From contig NZ_JAATJN010000001.1 of the NCBI RefSeq assembly GCF_011927955.1, forward strand, positions 1,674,001 to 1,738,000: 64,000 nucleotides of DNA, in the 5' to 3' direction. Below the pieces are notes generated by a model. It searched no databases. It was not told where the DNA came from and worked only from the letters and a program-made list of their open reading frames with translations. A program made the translations under genes and the position numbers. The stretch is from Brevibacterium marinum. Lineage in GTDB: Bacteria > Actinomycetota > Actinomycetes > Actinomycetales > Brevibacteriaceae. Below, piece by piece: positions 45,787 through 54,130 of the stretch. Every line of letters begins with the position of its first letter. The first letter of the stretch is position 1.

Positions 45787-46206
45787 ATGAGTACAGGAAC
45801 CGTTGAACGCTCACGCGGCAGCTATGTCGATCGTCCCTCCTCGAGTTCACTTGCCGATGTAGTCGAGATCATCCTCGACAAGGGGGTTGTGATCGATGCA
45901 TATGTTCGGGTCTCACTCGTCGGCATCGAAATTCTGACCATTGACGCTCGCATCGTCATCGCCAGCGTCGACACCTATCTCCGCTTCGCCGAGGCGACCA
46001 ATCGTCTCGACCTGACGCAGCGGGGAGGTCGGGATCTGCCGGAGATGATGGGCGGCATGATGGAGAACGGCTCCAAGGGGAAAACCCAGGGGGCGGTTGA
46101 AGGCATCAAGGATGCGCTGACGTCCGATGACGATTCTGACGATGAGAAGGAGAAAACACGTCGGCGGACCAAACGGCCCGCCCGCAGCTCCTCGGAGTCC
46201 GAGTGA
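45787..46206 (+). CDS. gvpA: Gas vesicle major structural protein GvpA
   Basis: Forms the ribs of the gas-filled, protein-walled vesicle. The 139-residue chain has the GvpA core at about residues 21-75: [36 protein letters not shown] is the amphipathic helix-strand-strand pattern of the wall subunit (quoted in part from 45847 on). The C-terminal extension of about 60 residues is charged, with an acidic [10 protein letters not shown] stretch, as in actinobacterial GvpA. ATG 45787 is chosen over the GTG six bases upstream. The stop overlaps the gvpF start (GTGA). It is the only canonical GvpA in the window. Confidence 0.93.
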   Translation: MSTGTVERSRGSYVDRPSSSSLADVVEIILDKGVVIDAYVRVSLVGIEILTIDARIVIASVDTYLRFAEATNRLDLTQRGGRDLPEMMGGMMENGSKGKTQGAVEGIKDALTSDDDSDDEKEKTRRRTKRPARSSSESE

Positions 46207-46955
46207 GTGAAGACACTGTCGCTGACAGCGACAAATACCTGTACGGCATCGTCCTGAACGACAGCGGACTGCCGAGCGGAGTTGACGGTGTGCAAGCAGG
46301 CCAATTGCACACCGTCAACTCAGGCAGGCTGGCGGCAGTGGTGTCCGATCTCGTCGAGCCCGACATTTTGGGCACCCCAGACGACCTGAGGGCCCACATC
46401 GAGGTGCTCGACGGGATTGCCACCTCGCAGCCTATTCTTCCTCTCACTTTCGCGACCGTGGTCCCGGGGGATACAGACATCGGCGGCGAGGTACTCGCCC
46501 CCCGCGAAGCCGAGTACACCGAGGCTTCGGAGAAGCTGTCAGGGCATGCGCAGTTCACCCTTCTGGCTCGGTACGACCGTGACACGATTCTCGGCGAGAT
46601 CATTCTCGACAACCCTGAAGCTGCTGAGCTGAGGGGGAGGATCGTCGGCACGAACGAGGACGAGACGCGGCCAGAGCGCATCCGCCTCGGCGAGATCATA
46701 GTGAAGACGATGGAGAGCTGGAAGGCCTCCGAAGCTCCGCCGATTCTCGAGCAACTGGAACCCGTCGTCGCTGACATGTCAGAACGTGAGTCTGGGCAGG
46801 CCGAAGACGTCACCGAGGTGGCGGTGCTCCTTCGTCACGAGGCGATCCCGAAGTTCAACGACCTCGTCGATGGGTTGGCAGAGACTCATCAGAAACGTTT
46901 GCGGTTTCGGCTCGTTGGGCCGCAGGCCCCCTACGATTTCGTACCGGAGATATAG
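46203..46955 (+). CDS. gvpF: Gas vesicle protein GvpF
   Basis: Accessory protein that binds GvpA and is needed for vesicle assembly. The 250-residue chain has the GvpF/GvpL pattern: YLYGIVLND, then the start-of-domain [16 protein letters not shown] near residue 82, and the final [13 protein letters not shown], the conserved F/L ending. GTG 46203 overlaps the gvpA stop codon, so the two are translationally coupled. A second family member is at 49523. Confidence 0.92.
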   Translation: MSEDTVADSDKYLYGIVLNDSGLPSGVDGVQAGQLHTVNSGRLAAVVSDLVEPDILGTPDDLRAHIEVLDGIATSQPILPLTFATVVPGDTDIGGEVLAPREAEYTEASEKLSGHAQFTLLARYDRDTILGEIILDNPEAAELRGRIVGTNEDETRPERIRLGEIIVKTMESWKASEAPPILEQLEPVVADMSERESGQAEDVTEVAVLLRHEAIPKFNDLVDGLAETHQKRLRFRLVGPQAPYDFVPEI

Positions 46956-46963
46956 GAGACGTC

Positions 46964-47218
46964 ATGGGACTCTTTTCGGCGATCGTCGGCGCACCCTTGG
47001 CCCCGCTCAAAGGCACTGTCTGGGTCGCTGAACAGGTTCGCGACGAAGCTGAGAAACGCTATTACGACCCCGGCGCGATTCGGAGGCAATTGGAAGAGGT
47101 GTCCGCGGCCAGAGAATCCGGGGCAATCAGCGAAGACGAGGCCGATGATCTTGAGCGCGAGCTTGTTGCCCGATTGCTTGAATCCACCCGTCGACGAAAT
47201 TCGAAGGAGAACCAATGA
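46964..47218 (+). CDS. gvpG: Gas vesicle protein GvpG
   Basis: Short accessory protein of 84 residues, the usual length. The signature MGLFSAIVGAPLAPLKG at the start, the WVAEQVRDEAEKRYYDP helix and the acidic ISEDEADDLERELV helix are typical of GvpG. A GGAGACGTC ribosome-binding site precedes ATG 46964. Its stop overlaps the start of gvpO (ATGA). Assembly factor; exact contact unknown. Confidence 0.92.
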   Translation: MGLFSAIVGAPLAPLKGTVWVAEQVRDEAEKRYYDPGAIRRQLEEVSAARESGAISEDEADDLERELVARLLESTRRRNSKENQ

Positions 47219-47682
47219 GCGACCAGGCCAGTACAGAAGAGAAACCCGCAGACGACAAAAAAGTGTCCGCGGACCGACAGGCTGAGCAGGGCAGCGACGA
47301 GAAGCGAAGCCCAAGACAGGCATCGTCCGGTGCATCATCACACCGGTCCTCCTCGGCAGAGTCATCGTCTCGAACACGGCCCACGAGGTCGAAAACCAAG
47401 GAGACGAAGAACGGGGCGGCCGGGGGCAGGGTCTCCGCCGTCCACGCAGTCAAGAAGGCCGTCGAACAATTCAGCACCCTGAGCGGCAGAGCCCCCGAAT
47501 CCGTGGTCGGGACGAGATGGGACGAGGACCATTGGGCGGTACGGCTGGAAGTCGTGGAATCGCGGCGAATTCCCGACACCGCGGATCTGCTGGCCGAATA
47601 CGACGTCGAACTCGACGCACAGGGCGAGCTCCTCTCCTACAGCAGACAGGACCGCTACGTCCGTGGACGGCCCACCGAGTGA
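47215..47682 (+). CDS. gvpO: Gas vesicle protein GvpO
   Basis: A 155-residue protein found in actinobacterial and haloarchaeal vesicle operons. The first about 75 residues are Ser/Lys/Glu-rich and probably disordered. The conserved GvpO domain covers about 76-155: VSAVHAVKKAVEQFSTLSG, then RWDEDHWAVRLEVVESRRIPD and LLAEYDVELDAQGELLSY. In Streptomyces-type clusters gvpO comes first; here it follows gvpG. ATG 47215 overlaps the gvpG stop. In haloarchaea it affects gvp mRNA, but its role in bacteria is unknown. Confidence 0.9.
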   Translation: MSDQASTEEKPADDKKVSADRQAEQGSDEKRSPRQASSGASSHRSSSAESSSRTRPTRSKTKETKNGAAGGRVSAVHAVKKAVEQFSTLSGRAPESVVGTRWDEDHWAVRLEVVESRRIPDTADLLAEYDVELDAQGELLSYSRQDRYVRGRPTE

Positions 47683-47764
47683 TGAGTCCGCCCCGTCCGA
47701 CCCGGTCGGACCACCTTCCATACCCACTCGGCACAGAGGCCGCAGCCGATAGGAGTCCGACGAC

Positions 47765-48355
47765 ATGAGCATGATGAACCAGTCGAACAGCGCGATGCAG
47801 CCACAGCGCAGCCAAGAGGGAACGCTCCTTCACGTGGTGGAGACTCTGCTGGACAAGGGCCTCGTTCTCAACGCCGACATCATGGTCTCGGTGGCAGGTG
47901 TGGAGCTTCTCGGAATTCGCATCAGAGCAGCTCTCGCCTCGTTCGAAACCGCAGCTCGCTACGGCCTGGATTTCCCCGCCGGCACCGACAGGGACACAGT
48001 GGCGTGGAAAGAAGCGATCGAACAGAAGGACACCTGCCCGGAATGCGGCAAACGTGCCGAGCTGGCCCAGCTGATGAACGAGTACTGCCCGTGGTGCGGT
48101 TGGCGGAGTGCTCATTCCGAACGTGTGCAGGCGGGCGAATCAGCAGCGCTCAAGCGGTCCTCTGGGGAACTCTGCGGGTTCCGAGCGCTCGTCCGACGGC
48201 GAATAGGGCACAGATGGCCGACGACGCGATCATGCAACCCACCCGCGATCCTCGTGCGACATTGCCCGACCTCATCGAAGTGCTCCTCAACAAGGGGGTG
48301 TACCTCAACCTCGATCTCATCATCTCCGTCGCAGACATTCCGCTCATCGGAGTGA
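47765..48355 (+). CDS. gvpJ: GvpJ-like gas vesicle protein with zinc ribbon; C-terminal end probably frameshifted
   Basis: A GvpA-fold minor subunit, thought to cap or nucleate vesicles. Residues about 20-72 carry GTLLHVVETLLDKGLVLNAD and GVELLGIRIRAALASFETA. They are followed by a four-Cys ribbon: Cys91, Cys94 (CPECG) and Cys108, Cys111 (CPWCG). As written the frame runs to 48355 and overlaps the next gene by 142 bases with non-Gvp-like residues. Removing one G from the GGGG run at 48164-48167 gives a Ser/Glu tail ending at TAG 48204-48206, eight bases before the next start, which is probably the natural end (about 147 residues). AGGAG precedes ATG 47765. Confidence 0.8.
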   Translation: MSMMNQSNSAMQPQRSQEGTLLHVVETLLDKGLVLNADIMVSVAGVELLGIRIRAALASFETAARYGLDFPAGTDRDTVAWKEAIEQKDTCPECGKRAELAQLMNEYCPWCGWRSAHSERVQAGESAALKRSSGELCGFRALVRRRIGHRWPTTRSCNPPAILVRHCPTSSKCSSTRGCTSTSISSSPSQTFRSSE

Positions 48356-49206
48356 ATCTGCGCGCGACTATCGCCGGGATCGAGACCATGCTCGAATACG
48401 GGATGATGCGCCAATGGGATAAGGAGACCCGGGAATGGGTTCAGCGGTCGGTGCATGCACATCTGCCGCTGGCCGACGGTGAAGAGATTCTTGCCAAGAT
48501 GGCCGGCGGGCACTACCAGGACAATTTCTACCGCACCTGGAGACCCGGCAGTGCCTATCTCACTTCGCAGCGATTGATCATCCACAGGCGCGACCCGGCG
48601 GAGACCCTGTGGCAGGCGACGTTGAGTTCGATAGAATCCATCACCGCACTGCGGGAACCGTCGATCGGGGGTGAGGAGCGCACCAGAATCTTCGTCCGGC
48701 TCGATGACGGCAGCGAATCGAAGCTGTCTGCTCTTGAACCCGAGCGCCTGATCACCCTGGTGCAGGAGCAACGAGGTGCGGCACTTGAGACGTCCTCTGA
48801 TCGCCTGAGTGATCCTGCCCAGCCGTTGAGACGGGGCCGAATGTGGTATCTGGAGACTCTATCGACAGGAGGAACATGGCGGGGCGGCGAAGCCAGCCTG
48901 ACGGGGGAGGAGCTTGTCTGGAAGTCTCCGATGGACAGCCGTGCCCTGGTGAGAGTCCCCGTTGGCCAACTGCAGAATCTGCGCTGGGAGCACCAGGACA
49001 ACCCCACCGATGCACCACGCATCCTGGTTTTCGACACAGACGATTCCACGGTGCGTCTGGCCGCAGACGACATCGGGGACTGGCACGACGAACTCGAGCA
49101 GTGGCACACGGCCGGTCAGCACACGGCCCAGCAGCACACGGCCCGGCAGCACACGGCTGGCCAGCCGATTCCCGCCCACGGAAAGAATGATGGAGGAGAA
49201 CCATGA
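48214..49206 (+). CDS. GvpS-like protein: GvpA domain fused to two putative PH/GRAM-like domains
   Basis: A 330-residue protein. Residues about 17-66 are GvpA-like (LPDLIEVLLNKGVYLNLDLI, GVNLRATIAGIETM). Unlike the usual short GvpJ/S proteins, about 260 further residues follow. Segment 85-175 (RPGSAYLTSQRLIIHRRD, then a strand and helix) resembles a GRAM/bacterial PH domain, and 195-290 (GEASLTGEELVWKSPMDS, VPVGQLQNLRW) looks like a second copy. The tail contains four HTAxQ-type repeats. ATG 48214 is chosen; the longer frame to 48004 runs across gvpJ. Its stop overlaps gvpK. Such domains bind lipids or proteins, so a vesicle-surface or membrane adaptor is possible; this is inference. Confidence 0.75.
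   Translation: MADDAIMQPTRDPRATLPDLIEVLLNKGVYLNLDLIISVADIPLIGVNLRATIAGIETMLEYGMMRQWDKETREWVQRSVHAHLPLADGEEILAKMAGGHYQDNFYRTWRPGSAYLTSQRLIIHRRDPAETLWQATLSSIESITALREPSIGGEERTRIFVRLDDGSESKLSALEPERLITLVQEQRGAALETSSDRLSDPAQPLRRGRMWYLETLSTGGTWRGGEASLTGEELVWKSPMDSRALVRVPVGQLQNLRWEHQDNPTDAPRILVFDTDDSTVRLAADDIGDWHDELEQWHTAGQHTAQQHTARQHTAGQPIPAHGKNDGGEP
49105..49164 (+). repeat. Four tandem 15-bp repeats in the gvpS-like gene
   Basis: Units at 49105, 49120, 49135 and 49150, each beginning CACACGGC, encode HTAGQ, HTAQQ, HTARQ and HTAGQ at the C-terminus. Copy number may vary by slippage. Confidence 0.92.
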
Positions 49207-49526
49207 CACTGAATGTGGATGAGGAGAGCCTCAAACACGGCGTTCTCACCTTGGTCGTCACCCTCGTCGAGGTGATCCAGGAAGCACTGGAGACTCAAGC
49301 TGTGCGACGGATGGAAGGAGGAGACCTCACCGAGGAAGAGCAGAACCGCCTCGGCGAGGCACTCCTCGAACTCGATGAGGCGATGGATCAGATCAAGGCG
49401 GAGCACGGCATCACCGGTTCCGTCGATGATCTGCATCGCGGACTCGACGATGTCGTCGACGAGGTCGTCGACAAGCTCATCAACCCCAGCAGATGGGCCG
49501 AAGAGAACGCGAAGGACATTCAATGA
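49203..49526 (+). CDS. gvpK: Gas vesicle protein GvpK
   Basis: A 107-residue accessory protein required for vesicle growth. The family pattern is complete: ESLKHGVLTLVVTLVEVIQE, LETQAVRRMEGGDLTEEE, and the acidic helix RLGEALLELDEAMDQIK. It overlaps the preceding gene by four bases and the following gvpL by four bases (ATGA at both joints), so it is translated as part of one chain of coupled genes. Confidence 0.93.
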   Translation: MTLNVDEESLKHGVLTLVVTLVEVIQEALETQAVRRMEGGDLTEEEQNRLGEALLELDEAMDQIKAEHGITGSVDDLHRGLDDVVDEVVDKLINPSRWAEENAKDIQ

Positions 49527-50409
49527 CAGAAGGCATCGTGGCCGCGGACGGGGCTTCGGGCACCGACCATGTGCCGCCCAAGCTCTATGTCTACGCAATC
49601 GTGTCTTCCGGGGGCTACGCTCCGACGGTCACGGGGATCGACGGTTCGCCGTTGCACATGGTCGGCGACGCGGACGGTCCGCGAGCGGTGGTTCATACGC
49701 ACAGTGGGGCCCTTACGATGGCCCTGACGACGATGTCAAACGGTGGATCCTTGAGCACAGCGACGTCATCGAGGACGGGTGGAAGAGTGCCGGAAGTGTA
49801 CTTCCGGTGTCGTTCAATGTGATCGTTCGTCCCGACACCGATTCGGGTGCATCTGCGACGACGCAGCTTGAAGGATGGCTCGAGGGGAAGAAGGCATCGC
49901 TGTCGAAACGTCTGGGCGAGCTGGGCGGCACCTCGGAGCTGCGCGTCGAGATCTCTCTCGACCGGGGCACCTTTGTGGACAGCAGCGAGGAGCTTCGCGG
50001 CATGAAAGCTGAAATGGCTGACCGACCCGCAGGGGTTCGGCGTCTGCTCGAGAAGCGCGTGGAGAAAACCGAGAAAGAACTTGCCGATCGAACTGCCGAC
50101 GATCTCTATCCCGCCATGAGAGCTCGGATCGCGGAACAGTGCTTGGACATCGAAGAGTACCGGGCACCGGCTCGCGAGTCAGGGCAGACTCCCATCCTCA
50201 TGGCCTCATGCCTGGTCGCGGAGCCCGGCATCCAGAACCTCGGGGCCGAACTCACAGCCATTCAGAACGAGCAACCTGCCATCGCGATCCGGTTTCTGGG
50301 CCCCTGGCCGCCGTACTCGTTCGCGGATATGTCCGATTCCGCCGCGGAGATGGCCGACTATGATGGGCAACGGACTGACTCAATACGAGGGAAGAAGGAT
50401 CAACGATGA
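49523..50409 (+). pseudogene. gvpL: GvpL/GvpF-family gas vesicle protein, frameshifted
   Basis: Second GvpF/L homologue, about 295 residues if repaired. The N-terminal strand LYVYAIVSSGGYAP (from 49577) is in one frame and the rest (KRWILEHSDVIEDGW, VLPVSFNVIV, then AIRFLGPWPPYSFAD) in another. The change is at GGGGCCC (49706-49712); adding one C restores HSGAPYDGPDDD. As written the reading frame from ATG 49523 is wrong after residue about 63 and ends at 49822. ATG 49523 overlaps the gvpK stop and the last codons overlap the VOC gene, so the gene's borders are well defined. True loss or sequence error cannot be separated here. Confidence 0.8.
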
Positions 50410-50771
50410 TCGGTACTCTGAACACCACAGCCATGGACTGCCCCGTACCCGTGGAAAACGCCAGGTTCTATCAAGCTCTCCTCGGAGGCTATGTCTCTCC
50501 GGAAGAGGACACCGACTGGGTCAACCTCTTCGAGCCGTCAGGAAGGAAGATTCTGTCCTTCCAAAGAGCAGATGACTACACCGCCCCGACCTGGCCGGAC
50601 AACACGATCCCGTTGCAGGCGCACATCGACATCCGGGTCGACTCCTATGAAGACGCCGAACCTGCGGTCCAGGCCGCGGGTGGAAAGTTGATCGATGATT
50701 CCGACGAGCATCCGGATTTTCGGGTCTATGCCGATCCGATCGGACGCCCGTTCTGCCTTGTGCTGAGCTGA
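50406..50771 (+). CDS. VOC/glyoxalase-fold protein coupled to the gas vesicle operon
   Basis: A 121-residue protein of the vicinal-oxygen-chelate superfamily: MDCPVPVENARFYQALLGG start, central PLQAHIDIRVDSYEDAEP, and final FRVYADPIGRPFCLVLS. It has one beta-alpha-beta-beta-beta repeat pair, so it likely dimerises. A metal site is not fully conserved: His appears in QAHIDI, but the usual partner Glu near the C-terminus is not obvious, so it may be a binding rather than catalytic member. Its ATG overlaps the gvpL stop (ATGA), making it part of the vesicle transcript. A role in vesicles is unproven; such genes often travel as passengers. Confidence 0.8.
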   Translation: MIGTLNTTAMDCPVPVENARFYQALLGGYVSPEEDTDWVNLFEPSGRKILSFQRADDYTAPTWPDNTIPLQAHIDIRVDSYEDAEPAVQAAGGKLIDDSDEHPDFRVYADPIGRPFCLVLS

Positions 50772-50807
50772 CTTTCGGACGACGGAGCTGCTGCTCACGG
50801 TTCGTGG

Positions 50808-51308
50808 TCAGCTCTGTCGAAATCGACTGGACAGCGACTCGAGCAACATCGTCAGCGCCCGTTCCTCGGTCAGGGCCAGAATGTCGATCGGGTCCCCTTG
50901 GAATCTGTGAAGTTCCGACCGCACCTCGTCGCCGACGAGCACAGCGATCCACGTAGTCCCCGGCTCCTGCCCGTCCTGGCCGACCGGCCCGCCCGCACCG
51001 GATGCGGCTACGGCGGCGTCGACGTCCATCATTCGTGCGACGGAACGGGCCATCGATTCGACCGACGCCTGGGAAATGACCGCATCCGGTGGTACCTCCA
51101 GCAGCTCATGTTTGACCTCGCTCGAGTAAGCCACCACGCCACCGGCGAACCAGTCGGCCGAGCCGGAAGCGGCCGCGAGTTGGCTGGAGATCCTACCGCC
51201 GGTGAGCGACTCGGCGACAGCCACGCGCACGCCGTGTTCACCACACAGTTCGGCGAGACTCTCGGCAATCTCGGCGGCGTTGTTCTCGTGCTCATTGTGG
51301 TTGGTCAC
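50808..51308 (-). CDS. pncC: CinA-family nicotinamide-nucleotide amidohydrolase
   Basis: A 166-residue enzyme that hydrolyses NMN to nicotinate mononucleotide in NAD recycling. The CinA C-terminal domain signature AVAESLTGGRISSQL with its catalytic Ser/Thr lies near residue 31, then GGVVAYSSEVKHELL and SGAGGPVGQDGQEPGTTW. It lacks the N-terminal competence domain, as expected for the stand-alone PncC form. Convergent with the VOC gene; the nearest upstream gene on its strand is the ChaB-like protein at 51385. Confidence 0.88.
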   Translation of the reverse strand: MTNHNEHENNAAEIAESLAELCGEHGVRVAVAESLTGGRISSQLAAASGSADWFAGGVVAYSSEVKHELLEVPPDAVISQASVESMARSVARMMDVDAAVAASGAGGPVGQDGQEPGTTWIAVLVGDEVRSELHRFQGDPIDILALTEERALTMLLESLSSRFRQS

Positions 51309-51384
51309 GTGCGTACTCTAAGCCTGTTCAAGACGATGGCCCGGGCCACCGCCTTGAACAGGGTCAGGAGACAGCGGCAGTCAT

Positions 51385-51810
51385 TCACGAACTCTTGCTG
51401 GTCTCGCGATTGCTCTCCTTCTCAAGGGCGTCGACGAGCTGTTTCTTGGTCATCGTCGACCGGCCCGAGATATTGAGCTTCTTCGCCTGCGTGTACAGGT
51501 GGTCCTTCGACGCATTCACATCGATGCCGCCAGCCGTTTTCCGGTTCGTGTGCTTGCCCCCGGCGCTCTGTGCATCGGAGGGTCCGGAGGAACTCTTGGG
51601 CTCCCAGCTGTCGCCCACCTTCTCGTATGTGTGCTTCAGCGCATCATAGGCCACCTGATGTGCGCGCTTCTCGTCGTTGTACTCCTCCATTGCCGAGTCG
51701 TATGCCTTGGCGAACGTGCGTTGAGCCTTGCGGCCCGACTTCGCCAGGGTCGATGGCAGTTCCGACTTCTTGGGCTTTCCGGACTGGGTGGTTTTCGGCA
51801 CGATGACCAC
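51385..51810 (-). CDS. ChaB-domain and Rho-N/SAP-like protein
   Basis: A 141-residue basic protein. The ChaB domain (about residues 12-72) has LPSTLAKSGRKAQRTFAKAYDSA and HQVAYDALKHTYEK, its usual helices. The C-terminal domain (about 105-141) has KDHLYTQAKKLNISGRSTMTKKQLVDAL, the Rho-N/SAP helix-extended-helix fold that can bind nucleic acid. The start is GTG 51810 with GAGGAGAT, or GTG 51801 with better spacing. ChaB's function in cation transport regulation is doubtful; the two-domain form is common in actinomycete stress clusters next to catalase, as here. Confidence 0.85.
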   Translation of the reverse strand: MVIVPKTTQSGKPKKSELPSTLAKSGRKAQRTFAKAYDSAMEEYNDEKRAHQVAYDALKHTYEKVGDSWEPKSSSGPSDAQSAGGKHTNRKTAGGIDVNASKDHLYTQAKKLNISGRSTMTKKQLVDALEKESNRETSKSS

Positions 51811-51864
51811 ATCTCCTCACGCATGTCGAGGTCACGATCGCCGTCAGGATAACCCACAAGTGTG

Positions 51865-51881
51865 AGCCCCGTAAGGGGGCT
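51865..51881. other. Short hairpin before katE
   Basis: AGCCCC, five-base loop GTAAG, GGGGCT. It lies about 70 bases upstream of the catalase start and resembles CCCCGTAAGAGGGGG at 58052-58066 upstream of the Rv2629-like gene. Could be part of a shared promoter or leader feature; unproven. Confidence 0.4.
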
Positions 51882-51950
51882 TGTCGGCGCCTGCGCCTGG
51901 TCATAGCGTGACCCAGAACAGCCACAAGCGCCGAGGTGAGGATTGCAAAG

Positions 51951-54095
51951 ATGTCATCCGAAGAGAGCCCGTTCATCCCCGGAAAACCGGCGTCGTCGAC
52001 TCCGGACTTCGACGAGCCGCAACGCCCCCAAGGGCCGCCCGAAGCAAAGCCCGACCAGAGCGGTCCGAGGCCGACCACTCCCACGGGGGCAACCAGTGCC
52101 GATGAGCAGGATGCGCAAGGGCAGCAAGGTCGCTATCACACGACGGCCCAAGGCGGCAGACTGCCCGACACCAACCATTCGCTCAAGGCCGGTGCCCGCG
52201 GCCCGGTGCTCATCCAGGACCACCATCTGCGAGAGAAGATCACCCACTTCGATCACGAACGCATCCCCGAACGGGTCGTTCACGCCCGCGGTGCCGCCGC
52301 TCATGGCACATTCGTCTCATACGGGAACGCGAGCAGCGTCACGAAGGCGGGATTCCTCCAAGCAGAGGCTGAGACCGAGGTATTCACACGCTTCTCGACT
52401 GTCGTCGGATCACGCGGTTCACCCGATGTCGCTCGAGACACACGGGGCTTCGCCACGAAGTTCTACACCTCTGAAGGGGTGTTCGACCTCGTCGGCAACA
52501 ACTTTCCCGTCTTCTTCATCCAAGATGCGTTGAAGTTTCCCGACATCGTGCACGCGGCCAAACCGCACCCGGATCGCGAGATCCCACAGGCACAGAGCGC
52601 TCACGACACGTTCTGGGATTTCGTGTCGCTGCATACCGAGGCCACCCACCACACCATGTGGCAGATGTCTGATCGCGCGATACCCCGTTCGCTGCGCATG
52701 ATGGAAGGCTTCGGCGTGAACACGTTTCGCGTCCAGAACTCTGCCGGTGAGACATCACTGGTGAAATTCCATTGGAAACCGGAGAACGGTGTCCATTCCC
52801 TGCTCTGGGAGGAAGCCCAGCTGGTGAACGGATTCGACCCGGACTTCCATCGCCGTGACCTCGCCGATGCGATCGAAGCCGGAGCCTATCCGAGGTGGGA
52901 GTTGGGGCTGCAGGTGATGCCCGACTCCGAGGACGAAATGTTCGAGGGCATCGACCTGTTGGATCCCACGAAGCTCGTGCCCGAAGAGCTTGCTCCGGTC
53001 CGGGCGGTGGGCAGGCTCACTCTTGATCGGAACCCTGAGAACTATTTCGCCGAGACCGAACAGGTGGCCTTCCACCCGGGCCACCTCGTGCCGGGAATCG
53101 ATGTCACCAATGATCCCCTGCTGCAGGGGCGGCTGTTCTCCTATCTCGATACACAGCTGACCCGCCTCGGCGGTCCGAACTTCAGTGAGCTGCCGATCAA
53201 CCGCCCCCGGTGCCCCGTCAACGACATGTTTCGCGACGGAATGCACCAAACAGCGGTCCATCAAGGTGTGGCACCGTACAAACCGAATTCGCTCGACGGA
53301 GGAAACCCCTTCTCCACCGAAGACGAGCACGCGCTCATCGATGTTCCGCAGCCCGTCGCAGAATCGGTCAAGGAACGCCGCGCTTCGGCATCCTTCGACG
53401 ACCACTTCAGCCAGGCACGTCTGTTCTGGCTGAGCCTGACCGGGATCGAACGTCAGCACCTTGCGGATGCGTTCATCTTCGAACTCGGCAAGTGCTACGA
53501 AGAGACCATCCGACGCCGAGAAGTGAAGAACCTCGCCGCAATCGATCGCGAACTCTGCGAAACAGTGGCAACCGGTTTGGGTCTCAAGGCCCCGGAGGCC
53601 GACGACCGGGCACCCGGAGTCACCGCGAGCCCCGCTCTGTCCCAGATCGGCAGGCGATGGCCCGTGGCAGGCAGGAAGGTGGGAATCGTCGCTTCTGCGG
53701 ACACCCCCTTCGACCAGATCACAACGGTGCGGGCCGCTGTTGCCGAGGCTGGGATGGTTCCGCTGCTCGTCGCCCCAAGAGGCGGAAGACTGGGGGAGGG
53801 CAGCACCTCGGTCGCCGTGGAGCGCACCTACGCTACGATGCGTTCGGTGGAATTCGACGCCGTCGTCCTGACCGAGGGCATCGAATCCTCGACAGAGGTC
53901 GACGTGCTGATCTCCGAAGCGTGGCGCCACCTGAAGGCCATCGCCACCTGCGGCAATGCCGAAATCCTGCTCGAAGAACCGGGCATCGGGCTCGGCGATC
54001 CCGGGATATTCTGTTCAGACGAGCCCCACGAGGCGACGCGGCAGGTGATTGAAGCGCTCGCGGAGCACCGTGCCTGGGCGCGTGCCGATATGTGA
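51951..54095 (+). CDS. katE: Large-subunit catalase (HPII/KatE type)
   Basis: Dismutates H2O2. The 714-residue chain has a Gln/Gly/Pro-rich lead (about 1-70), then the catalase core with catalytic His111 in [11 protein letters not shown], the Asn site in GNNFPVFF near 188, and the haem Tyr in [12 protein letters not shown] near 395. A C-terminal flavodoxin/DJ-1-like domain (about 575-714, [15 protein letters not shown] onward) marks the large-subunit clade that contains E. coli HPII. ATG 51951 follows GAGGTGAGG. It is divergent from the ChaB gene and belongs to the oxidative-defence part of the island with dps. Confidence 0.95.
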   Translation: MSSEESPFIPGKPASSTPDFDEPQRPQGPPEAKPDQSGPRPTTPTGATSADEQDAQGQQGRYHTTAQGGRLPDTNHSLKAGARGPVLIQDHHLREKITHFDHERIPERVVHARGAAAHGTFVSYGNASSVTKAGFLQAEAETEVFTRFSTVVGSRGSPDVARDTRGFATKFYTSEGVFDLVGNNFPVFFIQDALKFPDIVHAAKPHPDREIPQAQSAHDTFWDFVSLHTEATHHTMWQMSDRAIPRSLRMMEGFGVNTFRVQNSAGETSLVKFHWKPENGVHSLLWEEAQLVNGFDPDFHRRDLADAIEAGAYPRWELGLQVMPDSEDEMFEGIDLLDPTKLVPEELAPVRAVGRLTLDRNPENYFAETEQVAFHPGHLVPGIDVTNDPLLQGRLFSYLDTQLTRLGGPNFSELPINRPRCPVNDMFRDGMHQTAVHQGVAPYKPNSLDGGNPFSTEDEHALIDVPQPVAESVKERRASASFDDHFSQARLFWLSLTGIERQHLADAFIFELGKCYEETIRRREVKNLAAIDRELCETVATGLGLKAPEADDRAPGVTASPALSQIGRRWPVAGRKVGIVASADTPFDQITTVRAAVAEAGMVPLLVAPRGGRLGEGSTSVAVERTYATMRSVEFDAVVLTEGIESSTEVDVLISEAWRHLKAIATCGNAEILLEEPGIGLGDPGIFCSDEPHEATRQVIEALAEHRAWARADM

Positions 54096-54130
54096 CTGCG
54101 GACGACCCCGATGTGTGACTGCGGAGGGGC

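Noticed and set aside
48004-48213. Longer N-terminus for the GvpS-like protein
   Set aside because: It reads through gvpJ in another frame; the GvpA-like homology begins after ATG 48214.
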